Assembly (NCBI RefSeq): GCF_029968095.1
Contig: NZ_JASCIR010000026.1
Location: 32,124-96,123, forward strand
Source: Streptomyces solicavernae
GTDB lineage: Bacteria; Actinomycetota; Actinomycetes; Streptomycetales; Streptomycetaceae
DNA length: 64,000 nt
Reading direction: 5' to 3'
Position 1 is the first letter of the stretch. The number at the start of each line of letters is the position of its first letter. Shown in pieces: positions 26,558-33,959 of the stretch. A program made the position numbers and the translations under genes. The notes under the pieces were generated by a model. That model ran no database searches. It saw nothing but the letters and a program-made list of their open reading frames with translations, and was not told the DNA's origin.

Positions 26558-27198
26558 TTCGCACCCCCCGTCGTCAGCACGCCGACCTTGAAGTCGAACG
26601 CACTGGAGAACTCAGCCCGTTTTCTGCGGATCTCGCGCAACCGGTACACGCTCGCGAGCCACTGGGCCTTATAGATGACCTTCAGGAAGAGCTTGCGCCG
26701 CGCGGACCCCGCGACGAACGCGGCCTCGTCCGCATAGATCCGGAAGCCGGAGGCGGACGCGATGCGTTCCATGTGCGGAGAGGAGAAGAAGAGCAGGTAA
26801 CGGCGCCCCGTCGCGGTCAGGGTGCGCAGCGCCCCCTGCAGCAGTTCGCGACCGAGCCCGCGCCCGCGGTACTCCTCGAACAGGAAGACAACGGCGATCT
26901 CACTCCAGGTCCCGGCGAGATGGTGCGTCAACAGCGCACCCGCAATCCGTCTGCGGGACCGGTCCACCAGGACGAAGGTGTCCCTGCGGCCGCACCACTC
27001 CCGCGGGCTGTAACCCGTGATGTTCGGCGAGTCCCTGATACTGCGCGTGATCTGGTCCGCTTCCTCAGCGGTCAGCGGTCGCCGCTGTAACTCGAAGTGG
27101 TTCGGCGGCGACTCCGGCGCTGCCGGGGGCCCCTGAGGAGCGGAGGCCGCCGATGAGTTCCTTGGCAGCGACGACCCGTACTGAACTGGCACGGACAT
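26554..27198 (-). CDS. GNAT N-acetyltransferase, first gene of the arg operon (TTA codon)
   Basis: A 214-residue GNAT-fold protein with the acetyl-CoA-binding motif EYRGRGLGRELLQGAL (about 109-124) followed by the usual RRYLLFFSSPHMERI beta4-alpha4 region. The N-terminal 35 residues are a low-complexity Ser/Pro/Ala tail and the C-terminus is basic and helical. Start ATG 27198 with AAAGGAACGG upstream. A TTA codon in EFELQRR-type sequence (bases 27090-27088) puts the whole GNAT-argH-argG-MFS operon under possible bldA control. Substrate unknown: acetylation for self-protection, or of an amino-acid intermediate in partnership with OAT2, are plausible. Confidence 0.8.
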   Translation of the reverse strand: MSVPVQYGSSLPRNSSAASAPQGPPAAPESPPNHFELQRRPLTAEEADQITRSIRDSPNITGYSPREWCGRRDTFVLVDRSRRRIAGALLTHHLAGTWSEIAVVFLFEEYRGRGLGRELLQGALRTLTATGRRYLLFFSSPHMERIASASGFRIYADEAAFVAGSARRKLFLKVIYKAQWLASVYRLREIRRKRAEFSSAFDFKVGVLTTGGAK

Positions 27199-27400
27199 AC
27201 CACCGTTCCTTTATGCATAGTTAAAGACGAGCAACACGAATGCGAAGCCGACGACACGGGCAGAGGCAGACCCGCTCGCACCCTCCGTACGGGGTGCCGG
27301 TCGGTCAGGAAGACGTGAATGTTGATGACGTAGAAGAACTGGAAGGGGTTTGGCGAACCGCACAGCACGTGCGTCCCCAGGCCTTGTCACGCAAGCTAAA

Positions 27401-27415
27401 TCTCACAAAATGAGA
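27401..27415. promoter_or_regulatory. Operator-like palindrome TCTCA-N5-TGAGA, site 1
   Basis: Perfect 5-bp dyad TCTCA/TGAGA with AT-rich 5-nt centre (CAAAA), about 200 bases upstream of the minus-strand arg operon. An identical dyad lies exactly 300 bases to the right. Likely binding site of a dimeric regulator of the divergent operons. Confidence 0.5.
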
Positions 27416-27700
27416 CGCGGTGCCTTCCGTTTCGGATCCTGTCATACACCCCCGACCTCGTGAACCCTGTGTGGTACTGATCACAAAGCAGAGCTTCCAC
27501 TCGGCGTTCTCGCGCGGATGGCGACTGCCCGCCCGTACCCCTATCCCTGCTTCTGTGCGGCCAACCACCGGAGCTACGGGCCCAGTTACCACTCTTAGCG
27601 CCTTCTTCGCGCCTCCAGTGGACGTCGGTCGCGCGGCGGGCTTATGCGGAACGCCTGTCGCGCCCGGCGACAGACGGCGACCCCCTCGCGTTGCGCGCCA

Positions 27701-27715
27701 TCTCAAATTCTGAGA
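27701..27715. promoter_or_regulatory. Operator-like palindrome TCTCA-N5-TGAGA, site 2
   Basis: Same dyad as at 27401, here extended to 7 bp each side (CATCTCA-AATTC-TGAGATG, 27699-27717), about 285 bases upstream of the transposase-like gene. Confidence 0.5.
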
Positions 27716-27999
27716 TGTGATGTATGTAACAGGGAGCCTCTCTCGGTGCTACGGCGAGCACCTCGGCCGGACGGCTGCCGCCGCCTGGTTGAGCGGCACG
27801 GGCATGCCCGCGGTGCGGCGGCTGCGGGCGGAGATTGGACTCATCGAGGGCCTGAAACGCCCCGGCTGCCGAGCCGTCCTTCCGTAAACCACTGGCATGA
27901 AGTTGTCGCTGGTAGCACATTTATACAGAGCAGCTCGCTCGTGTCAGTGCGGCGGGCTGTGCCGCTCTGCGCGGGGGCAGGCCGGGACCGAGGAAGTGG

Positions 28000-29217
28000 A
28001 TGGAGAACGTGACTGTGCCTCTACTCAGCGACAACCCATCGCCGTTGATGACTTCCACAGGACCGGGTGGTTTCGGACCAGGCGGTTTCGTGAACGACCC
28101 CGGTCTGGCCGCACTCTCGGAGACACTGTTCGCCTCGTTCTCCCGACGGGATCAGCGGCTGCGCGGCCGGCAGTACCTTGCCGGACTTCTCATGGCGGAG
28201 GGGCGCAAGACGGTCCGCAACATCGCCGCGAGCTTAGGAGACCCGGCGCTCGAGCAACGGCTGCACCATTTCATCAGCAGCTCCACCTGGGACTGGAGGC
28301 CGGTCCGCCGCACGCTCGCCACCCTGCTGAGTCAGGCGGGTCCGGCCCGCGCATGGGTGGTGCGGCCGATGCCCATCCCCAAGACGGGCGAGCACTCGGT
28401 GGGGGTCGCGGAGGCGTACGACCCGCATCTCGCCCGCGTCTTCCGCGGCCAGCAGGCGTTCGGTGTGTGGCATGCGTCGCAGGACTGGAGCGCACCGGTG
28501 GGCTGGCGGCTGTTCCTGCCGACGCCCTGGGCGCACGACCACGTCAAACTGCGCCGGGCACGGGTCCCCGAAGGCGTGAGAGCCGAGACGGTCGACGGGT
28601 GTGCGGTCAGCGCCGCGACCCACTCGGCCCTCGGCTGGATGTCGACCCGGAGCCCAGTGGTCGTGGACTACTGCTTGTCCGAAGTAGCGGCCACAGTACG
28701 AGCCTTCGGCGCGGTGGGCGCTCCCGTCGTCGCACGAGTGGGGCCCACGACGCGATTCCTGGTCGGGGACCCGAGCCTGCCCGGCTTCGGGGCCGGCGCC
28801 CTGGATGCCGGGCGGATTCTGGAGTCTGTCACCGGGCTGCGCCGGCCCCTTGAGTGGAGTCCTCCGCAGGCCGGTGCGCTGCCCAGGAGTTCCCTGGTCG
28901 CAGCGGTGCGGGTGGCGTTTCCTGGCGCCCGGGACGACCCCGGTGCGCTGCTGTTCGGAGAATGGAACGACCCGCACAGGCCGCCCAGGAACCTGTGGGT
29001 CGTCGACACGCCCACGACCCCTGCCAGAACCCTGCTGCATCTCACCAAGCTGCCGGACCAGGTGGCCACGGACCTGTCCGAAGTAGGCGCGGGCGTCGGA
29101 CTCAAGGACTACGAAGGCAGGTCCTTCCAGGGGTGGCACCGGCACATCACCCTCGCCTCGGCTGCGCATGCCTTCACGGTGCTGCGGCGCGCGCATCAGC
29201 CCGTATCGCCGGAGTGA
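28000..29217 (+). CDS. IS701-like DDE transposase homologue with lost catalytic aspartates (possible domesticated regulator, TTA codon)
   Basis: A 405-residue protein collinear with IS701-type transposases: SRRDQRLRGRQYLAGLL near the start, a KTGEHSVGVAEAYD block (family form DDTGFPKKGKHSVGV) and a C-terminal DYEGRSFQGWHRHITL. The first catalytic pair is replaced by RPMPIPK and the second Asp region reads VARVGPTTRF, while the final Glu remains, so strand transfer is unlikely. No terminal inverted repeats were seen and the gene heads the biosynthetic block with a good ribosome site (GAGGAAG). Codon 79 is TTA (28234-28236). Intact-length transposase homologues of this kind recur beside Streptomyces gene clusters and are suspected to regulate; no other pathway regulator is present between 10.8 and 45.3 kb. 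Confidence 0.7.
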   Translation: MENVTVPLLSDNPSPLMTSTGPGGFGPGGFVNDPGLAALSETLFASFSRRDQRLRGRQYLAGLLMAEGRKTVRNIAASLGDPALEQRLHHFISSSTWDWRPVRRTLATLLSQAGPARAWVVRPMPIPKTGEHSVGVAEAYDPHLARVFRGQQAFGVWHASQDWSAPVGWRLFLPTPWAHDHVKLRRARVPEGVRAETVDGCAVSAATHSALGWMSTRSPVVVDYCLSEVAATVRAFGAVGAPVVARVGPTTRFLVGDPSLPGFGAGALDAGRILESVTGLRRPLEWSPPQAGALPRSSLVAAVRVAFPGARDDPGALLFGEWNDPHRPPRNLWVVDTPTTPARTLLHLTKLPDQVATDLSEVGAGVGLKDYEGRSFQGWHRHITLASAAHAFTVLRRAHQPVSPE

Positions 29218-29506
29218 CGACTCACCTCGGCCTCTTTTCGCTTTATTTTCCTGCCATTTACTGCTCCTGCACTGTCCCTGCATGCCGCATAAACCCCCTG
29301 CACACGGCGCGACTTGACAAAGTTTCAACATCTGACGGAGTCATGCTCGGGATATTGCCTGCTCCCGGGGTGGCGGGAGAGTGTTTCGGTGATGACCGGA
29401 GATGGCTTTCCGCTCCATCAGATCGGGAGTAACAACTGTTAACCAGTAGCGCTCTTGCGGGAGCACCTCGGGCGGAACCCATCGGACCGACGGGCAGGAA
29501 CCTGAA

Positions 29507-30205
29507 GTGGATGACATACCGCACCCGGTGCGCATATCAGAACAGCTCGAAGAATGGGTGTCAGGGGACACCTTCTCCTGTCTCGCGGCCAAGGCGGCCT
29601 TACGCAGAAAGACGCTGCGTAGCGTCGAACTCGCCCGCCTGGCCAGCGAGGAAGCAACCCTGGAACTGCACGGAGAGCTCACGGAGTTCGCTGACAAGTA
29701 CCTGGGTCCCGAAGAGGATTTCGCCACGCTCATCGCGGTCTTCGATGGTCCCGACGGGCTGAGCGAGCAGGAATTCAACACGCTTCTGTGGCGTCAACTG
29801 ACCGCACTCCACGAGCTGGACATGGCCCGGGGACACCGTTGGGCCGCTGACGTTTCCGCCGACCCCCTGTCCACAGAGTTCGCGTTCAGTGTGGCCGGGC
29901 ATCCGTTCTTCCTCGTCGGGATGCACAGCAACGCCTCCCGGGTTTCTCGGAGATTTTCCAAGCCGGCCATCGCCTTCAATTCGCACCATCAGTTCCGAAG
30001 ACTGAAGACGAGCGGAGTCTACGGCGGGCTGCAGAAGCGCATCCGCAAGCGCGAAATACGGCTGCAGCAGTCAATCAACCCCAACCTCGCAGAGTTCGGC
30101 GAGGACTCCGAGGCGCGGCAGTACGCAGGTCACGCCACCGCCCCCGAATGGAACTGCCCTTTCCGGCCGAGCCCCGAAGCGAAGCGGCACGCAAATGCGG
30201 AGTGA
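29507..30205 (+). CDS. YqcI/YcgG-family haem guanidine N-hydroxylase (DcsA/GntA-like)
   Basis: A 232-residue YqcI/YcgG-family protein. Characterised relatives (DcsA of D-cycloserine, GntA of guanitoxin) are small haem enzymes that hydroxylate a guanidine nitrogen of arginine or a derivative. Seen here: W-x-S-GDTFSCLAAKAAL near the N-terminus, a central HPFFLVGMHSNASR (likely haem-region His) with RRFSKPAIAFNSHHQF, and the family C-terminus EWNCPFRP. Start is GTG 29507 with AGGAA about 6 nt upstream. Codon 32 is TTA (29600-29602). It opens a run of genes with gaps of only a few bases. With two amidinotransferases downstream, an N-hydroxyguanidine in the product is the simplest prediction. Confidence 0.8.
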   Translation: MDDIPHPVRISEQLEEWVSGDTFSCLAAKAALRRKTLRSVELARLASEEATLELHGELTEFADKYLGPEEDFATLIAVFDGPDGLSEQEFNTLLWRQLTALHELDMARGHRWAADVSADPLSTEFAFSVAGHPFFLVGMHSNASRVSRRFSKPAIAFNSHHQFRRLKTSGVYGGLQKRIRKREIRLQQSINPNLAEFGEDSEARQYAGHATAPEWNCPFRPSPEAKRHANAE

Positions 30206-30209
30206 CAAC

Positions 30210-31022
30210 ATGGACGCACACAGGACCGGCCCGTCCGCCGCCGCGGCGCCCGCGGCCACATCGGTCATCGTCACAGGTGCTTCCTCCGGCTTCGGCGCAG
30301 CCATCGTCCGCAGGATGGCCGCGGCGGGCCGCCCCGTGGTGGCCGTGGCCCGGCGCAAGGACCGCCTCGACAGCTTGGTCGAGGAACTCGGTACGGACAA
30401 GGTGCACTCGCTGCCCCTCGACATCCGGGACAGCGATGCGGTGACCGACGCCTTCAGCGCGCTCCCGGCAGACTTCGCCGACGTCGGCGCACTGATCAAC
30501 AACGCCGGCCTTTCCAAGGGGTTCGGCCCCGTGCAGGACGCCGAGCTGGATCACTGGCGCGAGATGGTCGACACCAACGTCATGGGCCTCTTGCACTGCG
30601 TCCGCGCGGTGCTGCCCTCGTTCCTGGCCGCCAAGCGCGGCGACATCGTCAACATCGGTTCCATCGCCGCGGTCTATCCGTACATGGGGGGCAATGTCTA
30701 CGGCGGAACCAAGGCGTTCGCGCACCAGTTGAGCCTCAACCTCCGCACGGACCTGGAGGCCAGCGGCATCCGGGTCAGCTGCATCGCCCCGGGGATGGCA
30801 CGTACCGAATTCGCTCTGGTCCGGTTCGACGGTGACCAGGAGCGGGCCGACGCCCTGTACGCCGACAACGACCCGCTGACCCCGGAGGACATCGCCGAGA
30901 CCGTCGACTGGTGCTTGTCCCGGCCCCGCAGGGTGAACATCAACCTCCTCGAAGTCATGCCCACCTCCCAGCCGTTCGGCCTGGGATTCCGGTCCCCCAC
31001 CCCCACCGCGAACAAGGAGTAA
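30210..31022 (+). CDS. Short-chain dehydrogenase (YdfG-like)
   Basis: A 270-residue classical SDR: N-terminal cofactor site TGASSGFGAAIV (about 24), NNAGLSKGFG (about 97), active-site Ser in NIGSIAAVYPY and YGGTK (about 169) giving the Ser-Tyr-Lys set, then PGMARTEF. The ARRKDRL segment after beta2 indicates NADP. It is closest in style to YdfG, which oxidises 3-hydroxy acids such as serine. I chose ATG 30210 because GGAG lies 8 nt upstream; an ATG at 30195 falls inside the previous gene without a site. It could oxidise a hydroxyl on the guanidino intermediate or make an amino-malonate-type building block. Confidence 0.85.
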   Translation: MDAHRTGPSAAAAPAATSVIVTGASSGFGAAIVRRMAAAGRPVVAVARRKDRLDSLVEELGTDKVHSLPLDIRDSDAVTDAFSALPADFADVGALINNAGLSKGFGPVQDAELDHWREMVDTNVMGLLHCVRAVLPSFLAAKRGDIVNIGSIAAVYPYMGGNVYGGTKAFAHQLSLNLRTDLEASGIRVSCIAPGMARTEFALVRFDGDQERADALYADNDPLTPEDIAETVDWCLSRPRRVNINLLEVMPTSQPFGLGFRSPTPTANKE

Positions 31023-31029
31023 CCCGGCC

Positions 31030-32061
31030 ATGTCAAGCGTCTGGAGCGCCAATGACTTCGACCCGCTCGAGGAGATCGTCCTCGGCACCGCACAGGGACT
31101 CACCCCGCCTCCGGCGGACGTCTCCCTGCAGCACTTCTTCGAACCGCCGGCCGACGCCGACCAGGAGCAGATCGCCCCGGCCGTGCTCCAGCAGGTCGTC
31201 GAGGAGACGGAGGAGGACTTCGCGGACCTGACGAAGGTGCTCGAGTCGGCCGGGGTGACCGTCCGTCGACCGCAGCCCCCGCAGGCGTCGCGCACGTACG
31301 CGAGCCCCGACTGGGAGTCGGTGGCCATGCACGCGCTGATGCCGCGGGACTGCCTGCTCGTCGTCGGAGACAAGGTCATCGAGGCCCCGATGGCGATGCG
31401 GGCGCGGTACTTCGAGACGCTGCCCTTCCGCCCGCTGCTGAGCGAGTACTTCGACAGTGGTGCCGTCTGGCTCTCCGCTCCCAAACCGCAACTCCCGGAC
31501 GAGACCTACGTATACGAGCCCGGGGCATCGGTGGTGGCCGACTTCGAGCCGCTGTTCGACGCAGCCAACCTGCTCCGCCTGGGCCGCGACCTCTTCTTCA
31601 ACGTCAGCAACACCGGCAACCGCCGGGCAGCCGAGTGGCTGCGGCGCACCCTCGGGCCGGAGTTCACGGTGCACGAGATGTCGATCTGCACCGACCACGT
31701 GGGCACCACCCTGCACGTCCTGCGGCCCGGTCTGCTGCTTGCCAATTCGGAGCGGCTGACGCCTGACCTCATCCCCGAGCCGCTGCGCAGCTGGCAGACC
31801 ATCTGGGTCGGTCAGCCCGAGGACGACGGCTACGCCTTCGACTGGCCGCGCGCCTCGACCTGGGTGGGCATGAACATCCTCGCGCTGGGGCCGGACCGGG
31901 TCCTCGTACCGGACAACCAGACCGCCCTGATGCGGCAGTTGGAGCAGGCGGGCATCGAGCCGATTCCCGCCCGCTTCCGCCACGGCCGCACCTTCGGCGG
32001 CGGCCTGCACTGCTGCTCGCTCGACGTCCGCCGCACCGGCGAACTCATCAGCTATCTCTAG
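31030..32061 (+). CDS. Amidinotransferase 1
   Basis: A 343-residue member of the glycine/inosamine amidinotransferase family, which moves the amidino group from arginine to an amine through a covalent cysteine intermediate. The beta/alpha-propeller signature is present: NDFDPLEEIVLGTA at the start, PRDCLLVVGDKVIEAPM, FDAANLLRLGRDLFFNVSNTGN, the catalytic His in CTDHVGTTLHVLRPG (about 223) and the catalytic Cys in GGGLHCCSLDVRR (about 328). It is 40 residues shorter than the second amidinotransferase at 35667 and differs widely from it, so each may have its own acceptor. Tight spacing (7 bases) to the SDR gene. Confidence 0.88.
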   Translation: MSSVWSANDFDPLEEIVLGTAQGLTPPPADVSLQHFFEPPADADQEQIAPAVLQQVVEETEEDFADLTKVLESAGVTVRRPQPPQASRTYASPDWESVAMHALMPRDCLLVVGDKVIEAPMAMRARYFETLPFRPLLSEYFDSGAVWLSAPKPQLPDETYVYEPGASVVADFEPLFDAANLLRLGRDLFFNVSNTGNRRAAEWLRRTLGPEFTVHEMSICTDHVGTTLHVLRPGLLLANSERLTPDLIPEPLRSWQTIWVGQPEDDGYAFDWPRASTWVGMNILALGPDRVLVPDNQTALMRQLEQAGIEPIPARFRHGRTFGGGLHCCSLDVRRTGELISYL

Positions 32062-32072
32062 GAGTCCAGCTC

Positions 32073-32606
32073 ATGAGTGCCGTGTCACCGCCGTTGCAGG
32101 TGCGCCCCGCCGGGCCCGAGGACGGCTTCAAACTCTTCTCCCTCTCACAGGAGTTCGTCGCGAACGGTCTGCTGCGGCACCGTCCGCTCGCTGACTTCGA
32201 GGAACAGCTGGGGGACTTCCTGACGGTGTCGGACGGCGACCGGCTCATCGGATGCCTCGCCGTGCGCAGGCTCGCGGGCGCTCCCGGAGCAGCGGTGCTG
32301 TACAACTTCTGCGTCCTGCCGGAGTACCACGGCCGCGGCACCGGGAGCGCGCTGCTCGCCGAGGCGACCGCACGCTGGGCCGAGCGCGGCGTGCGGTCGC
32401 TCTACACGGCCACGGTCCGCCGCGACAACTGGTTCTGGCAACGCCGCTTCAGGCGCGTCACGGCCTCCGAAGCCCCGGCCGCCTGGCTGGAGCAACTGGA
32501 CCCGGCCAGGAACTCCCTGCTGTTCGTACGCGAACTGCGAGCGGGCGTCACGGCCTCGCCACAAGCGGACGGGTGGGCGACGGAAACGAAGGAGTGGGCA
32601 CTGTGA
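32073..32606 (+). CDS. GNAT acetyltransferase
   Basis: A 177-residue single-domain GNAT protein: RPAGPEDGFKLFSL at the start, acetyl-CoA loop EYHGRGTGSALLAEA (about 88-102) and LYTATVRRDNWFWQRRF. It begins at ATG 32073 with AGGAGT 7 nt upstream, 11 bases after amidinotransferase 1, and overlaps the LysE gene (GTGA). Position between synthesis and export genes suggests acetylation of a product or precursor as protection or tailoring, without direct evidence. Confidence 0.82.
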   Translation: MSAVSPPLQVRPAGPEDGFKLFSLSQEFVANGLLRHRPLADFEEQLGDFLTVSDGDRLIGCLAVRRLAGAPGAAVLYNFCVLPEYHGRGTGSALLAEATARWAERGVRSLYTATVRRDNWFWQRRFRRVTASEAPAAWLEQLDPARNSLLFVRELRAGVTASPQADGWATETKEWAL

Positions 32607-33223
32607 GCCTGTCGCTGCTCGCCTCCTTCACGCTGTCGGCGTTCCTGCTCAACCTGAGCCCGGGGCCGTCCATCCTCTACGTCATGTCCCGCAGCGTCTC
32701 CGGCGGCCGGGTCGCCGGCATCAGTGCCGCCTTCGGCCTGGCGAGCGGCAGCGCGATGTGGGCGGTGCTGACGGCGATCGGGGTCTCGGAAATCATCGCC
32801 TCGTCGGAGACCGCTTTCGACCTCATGCGCTACGCGGGCGCCGCCTACCTGCTCTACCTGGGCATTTCCGGACTTCGCGGCGGCACTTTCACCGTGCCCG
32901 AAGGGGAGCGGCCGCCGCCGGTGTCACGGTGGAAGAGCTTCGCGCAGGGCTTCGTCGTCGAGGGCACCAACCCCAAGACGGTCACCTTCTTCCTGGCCCT
33001 CGTCCCCCAGCTGATGGCGACCCTCGACTCACCCACGATGGCCGGGCTCGTCGCCTTCTGCCTGATCGTTCCGCTGACGGCGCTCCCGATCGACGTCACG
33101 GTGGGGGTCACCGGCGGGGCGCTCGTCTCCCGCCTGGCCCGGCGGCCGAAGGTCGGGCAGGTGCTCAACTGGCTGTCCTGTGCCGTGCTCATCGGACTCG
33201 CTCTCCTCGTCCTCTTCCGCTGA
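32603..33223 (+). CDS. LysE/RhtB-family amino acid exporter
   Basis: A 206-residue membrane protein of the LysE/RhtB family with about six helices. The hallmark N-terminal SPGPSILYVMSRSVSGGRVAGI and the second-half EGTNPKTVTFFLALVPQ are present. These carriers export amino acids or amino-acid-like compounds by proton antiport. Start GTG 32603 overlaps the GNAT stop. Its presence inside the guanidine block points to a polar, amino-acid-like product or shunt compound such as guanidinoacetate or hydroxyarginine. Confidence 0.9.
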   Translation: MSLSLLASFTLSAFLLNLSPGPSILYVMSRSVSGGRVAGISAAFGLASGSAMWAVLTAIGVSEIIASSETAFDLMRYAGAAYLLYLGISGLRGGTFTVPEGERPPPVSRWKSFAQGFVVEGTNPKTVTFFLALVPQLMATLDSPTMAGLVAFCLIVPLTALPIDVTVGVTGGALVSRLARRPKVGQVLNWLSCAVLIGLALLVLFR

Positions 33224-33254
33224 CGGCACACCTCGTCACTCCGCAAGGAAACTC

Positions 33255-33944
33255 ATGCACTTGAACGTATCGACCGATGTGCTTGCCCTGGGCCTGCGGC
33301 ACGTCCGGGTGTGGCAACTGTCCTCGGACCTGCCACTGCTCTCCGGGACGGGACCGACGGTCGAGGAGCTGGCCGGACCGAGGGAAGCGTACGCCCCCGT
33401 GCCGCCCGGCTACGCCGACTTGTTCGCGGTGCTCGGCTACCCCGACACCGTCCCTGCTGGCGCCCGGCTGCGGGAGCTCGCCGCCACTCGGGAACTGCGC
33501 TCGCACGGCCTCGTCGTCGACGTGGTCAGCGCTGCCACGCTGTTCCACGGCGGCGGCATCGGCCTGCACCAACTGCCCGACGAGGACGCCGAGGCCGACT
33601 TCCTCGTCACCCGGGCCAAGGGCTCCGAGCGCATGGTCCCGGCCTTCTCCAAGAAGTCCCGGCCCGTGCCCGAGGGCGATCTGCTCTACGGAGCCGCACA
33701 CCCGGACGGACGGTTCCATCCGTACGCCTGGCTGGGCCGCCGGGACTGCGACGCGGCCGACCGCCAGCTGACGGAAGACAGCCGCCGCGCGCTCCTGGTC
33801 GCCCTTGGCTGCCCCGGCGAAGGCCCGGAGCACACCGAGGCCATCGGCAGCGCGGTGGCAAGGCTGCTCGCCGAGCACGGCAGCGGCATCCGGATCTCCG
33901 AGGTGCCCCTGCAGCCGCAGCCCGCCGCAGCGGCAGCAGGCTGA
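33255..33944 (+). CDS. Free-standing B3/B4 tRNA-editing-like domain protein
   Basis: A 229-residue protein resembling the B3/B4 domain of phenylalanyl-tRNA synthetase beta chain, the site that hydrolyses mischarged Tyr-tRNA(Phe). Matching features: LNVSTDVLALGLRHVRV at the start, ELRSHGLVVDVVSAATLFHGGGIGLHQL (about 85-112; the usual VDxxNxxSLxxxxPIGxxDL region), then YAWLGRRDCDAADRQLTE and a C-terminal low-complexity Ala/Gln tail. Free-standing members are known as possible trans-editing factors. Start ATG 33255 with AAGGAA 5 nt upstream. In a cluster for an amino-acid mimic it could clear wrongly charged tRNA; alternatively it binds the product. Function inferred. Confidence 0.65.
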   Translation: MHLNVSTDVLALGLRHVRVWQLSSDLPLLSGTGPTVEELAGPREAYAPVPPGYADLFAVLGYPDTVPAGARLRELAATRELRSHGLVVDVVSAATLFHGGGIGLHQLPDEDAEADFLVTRAKGSERMVPAFSKKSRPVPEGDLLYGAAHPDGRFHPYAWLGRRDCDAADRQLTEDSRRALLVALGCPGEGPEHTEAIGSAVARLLAEHGSGIRISEVPLQPQPAAAAAG

Positions 33945-33959
33945 GAGGCGGTGGTTAAC

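Larger units (their letters stand above)
27199..27999. promoter_or_regulatory. 800-bp divergent intergenic region between the two biosynthetic blocks
   Basis: Separates the minus-strand arg operon from the plus-strand guanidine/PKS block and should hold both promoters. The base composition around 27200-27480 is AT-richer than the flanks. Two matching palindromes lie at 27401 and 27701. A 54-codon frame opens at ATG 27724 (MYVTGSLSRCYGEHL...) but has no ribosome site that I can defend. I could not assign clear -10/-35 boxes. Confidence 0.5.

Noticed and set aside
27724..27888. 54-codon ORF before the transposase-like gene
   Set aside because: No ribosome site, no family resemblance, and it covers the likely promoter region.
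29314..29345. TTGACA at 29314 as a promoter for the N-hydroxylase operon
   Set aside because: No acceptable -10 hexamer is found at 16-19 bp; kept out of the feature list.
29430..29441. TAACAACTGTTA dyad upstream of the N-hydroxylase gene
   Set aside because: Short (5-bp arms) and single; could be chance in an AT-richer gap.
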